From the NCBI GenBank assembly GCA_025054575.1, contig JANWZN010000019.1:1-32951 (forward strand): a DNA stretch of 32,951 bases, read 5' to 3'. The stretch is from Geminicoccaceae bacterium (GTDB lineage: Bacteria; Pseudomonadota; Alphaproteobacteria; Geminicoccales; Geminicoccaceae). The notes under the pieces are model-generated. The model saw only the letters and a list, made by a program, of their open reading frames with translations, was not told the origin of the DNA and made no database searches. How positions within the stretch are numbered: position 1 is the first letter of the stretch; each line of letters begins with the position of its first letter. Of this stretch, positions 32,485 through 32,951 are shown piece by piece. Both the position numbers and the translations under genes were made by a program.

Positions 32485-32951
32485 ATGGACGTCAACGCGC
32501 TCGTTCAGAATGTCGCCATCTATGCGCTCCCCGTCCTGTTCGCGATCACGCTGCACGAGGCGGCGCACGGATTCGTAGCGCGCCACTTCGGCGACATGAC
32601 CGCCTACGCGCAGGGGCGCGTCAGCCTGAACCCGCTGCGTCACATCGATCCGGTCGGCACGGTCCTCGTGCCGGTGCTGATCCTCGCCGCGAGCAAGCTG
32701 TTCGGCGGTCCCGGGATGCTCTTCGGCTGGGCGAGACCGGTGCCGGTGAACTACTCCGCCCTGCGTCGCCCGCGGCAGCACATGCTGTGGGTCGCGGCCG
32801 CCGGTCCGGGCGCGAACCTCGCGATGGCGCTCGGCTGGGCGGCGATCTTCAAGCTCGCCCACGCGCTGCCGGCGAACTATTTCACCGAGCCGGCGCTGCG
32901 CATGGGCCAGGCCGGGATCGAGGTGAACGTCGCGCTGATGCTGCTCAACCT
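32485..32951 (+). CDS. site-2 protease (M50) family membrane protein (3' partial)
   Basis: The first ~155 residues of an M50 intramembrane metalloprotease. Residues 1-24 form a hydrophobic segment carrying the zinc-binding HEAAH (HExxH) in ITLHEAAHGFVARHFGD, followed by DMTAYAQGRVSLNPLRHIDPVGTVLVP, the FGWARPVPVNY block and further helices (AAGPGANLAMALGWAAI). This is the short, PDZ-less YwhC/Rip-like form rather than RseP. The second zinc motif (NxxPxxPLDGG) would lie just beyond the window. The ATG at 32485 follows the YrdC-type stop immediately. It probably comes from the same source as the YrdC fragment and not from the rest of the window. Substrates are unknown. Confidence 0.92.
   Translation, partial: MDVNALVQNVAIYALPVLFAITLHEAAHGFVARHFGDMTAYAQGRVSLNPLRHIDPVGTVLVPVLILAASKLFGGPGMLFGWARPVPVNYSALRRPRQHMLWVAAAGPGANLAMALGWAAIFKLAHALPANYFTEPALRMGQAGIEVNVALMLLN

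Noticed and set aside
1-32951. CRISPR array, insertion sequence, prophage, toxin-antitoxin pair or defence system.
   Set aside because: No regularly spaced repeats, transposase, integrase or phage genes, or recognisable defence or toxin domains were seen. The helicases here are Mfd and RecG with normal architecture.

Overview
The window is a dense, housekeeping-type stretch of a very GC-rich (about 70 % by eye) bacterial chromosome, most likely an alphaproteobacterium of the Rhodospirillales type. The main support is the gene order: a canonical aapJQMP general amino-acid ABC transporter operon with divergent metC, a tightly overlapped HDAC-like/xseB/ispA/dxs/tlyA operon, the sdhE-mfd unit divergent from recG, and glyQ-glyS followed by pyruvate phosphate dikinase. 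Many starts are GTG, one or two are probably TTG, and 4-base stop/start overlaps are common. The taxonomic call is inference from sequence and synteny memory, with no marker search.

Layout. 1-2221 (+): the end of korA and all of korB, a 2-oxoacid:ferredoxin oxidoreductase. 2222-3770 (-): a single-domain rhodanese, tRNA-Pro(CGG) and a long-chain polyprenyl diphosphate synthase. 3847-12447 (+): a TrmN6-like methyltransferase overlapping an S49 peptidase, a small membrane/zinc-ribbon protein, glyQ, glyS, ppdK and a MeaB-type GTPase. 12502-12565: the best intrinsic terminator of the window, serving the minus strand. 12645-17989 (-): ygfZ and the aap operon, with a perfect 12-bp intercistronic hairpin after aapJ. 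18212-19372 (+): metC, followed by a decayed DUF29 gene. 19646-28409 (-): sdhE-mfd-HDAC-xseB-ispA-dxs-tlyA. 28471-30585 (+): recG, tail-overlapping a DUF502 membrane protein gene (-). 31273-31556: an AT-rich divergent promoter island. 31557-32024 (+): an unrecognised coiled-coil protein.

The last ~640 bases look like a join between two unrelated loci. A C-terminal fragment of an oligopeptide ABC-transporter ATPase (-) abuts a C-terminal fragment of a YrdC/Sua5/YciO protein (+), which is followed directly by a site-2 protease gene cut by the window end. Both fragments break in the same stretch of about 20 bases, so I suspect a chimeric contig or a short-homology recombination at about 32311-32331.

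How the genes work together: KorAB, PPDK and MeaB concern 2-oxoacid, PEP/pyruvate and methylmalonyl-CoA metabolism. Dxs, IspA and the polyprenyl synthase lie on one route, from DXP through farnesyl diphosphate to a quinone side chain. Mfd, RecG and XseB are DNA-repair functions. YgfZ and SdhE are maturation factors for Fe-S and flavin enzymes. I found no defence island, CRISPR array, prophage, insertion sequence or biosynthetic cluster, and no convincing novel multi-gene system. The most notable items are the 3' join, the internally deleted DUF29 gene, the aap hairpin, a 14-bp tandem repeat before ygfZ and the AT-rich island.
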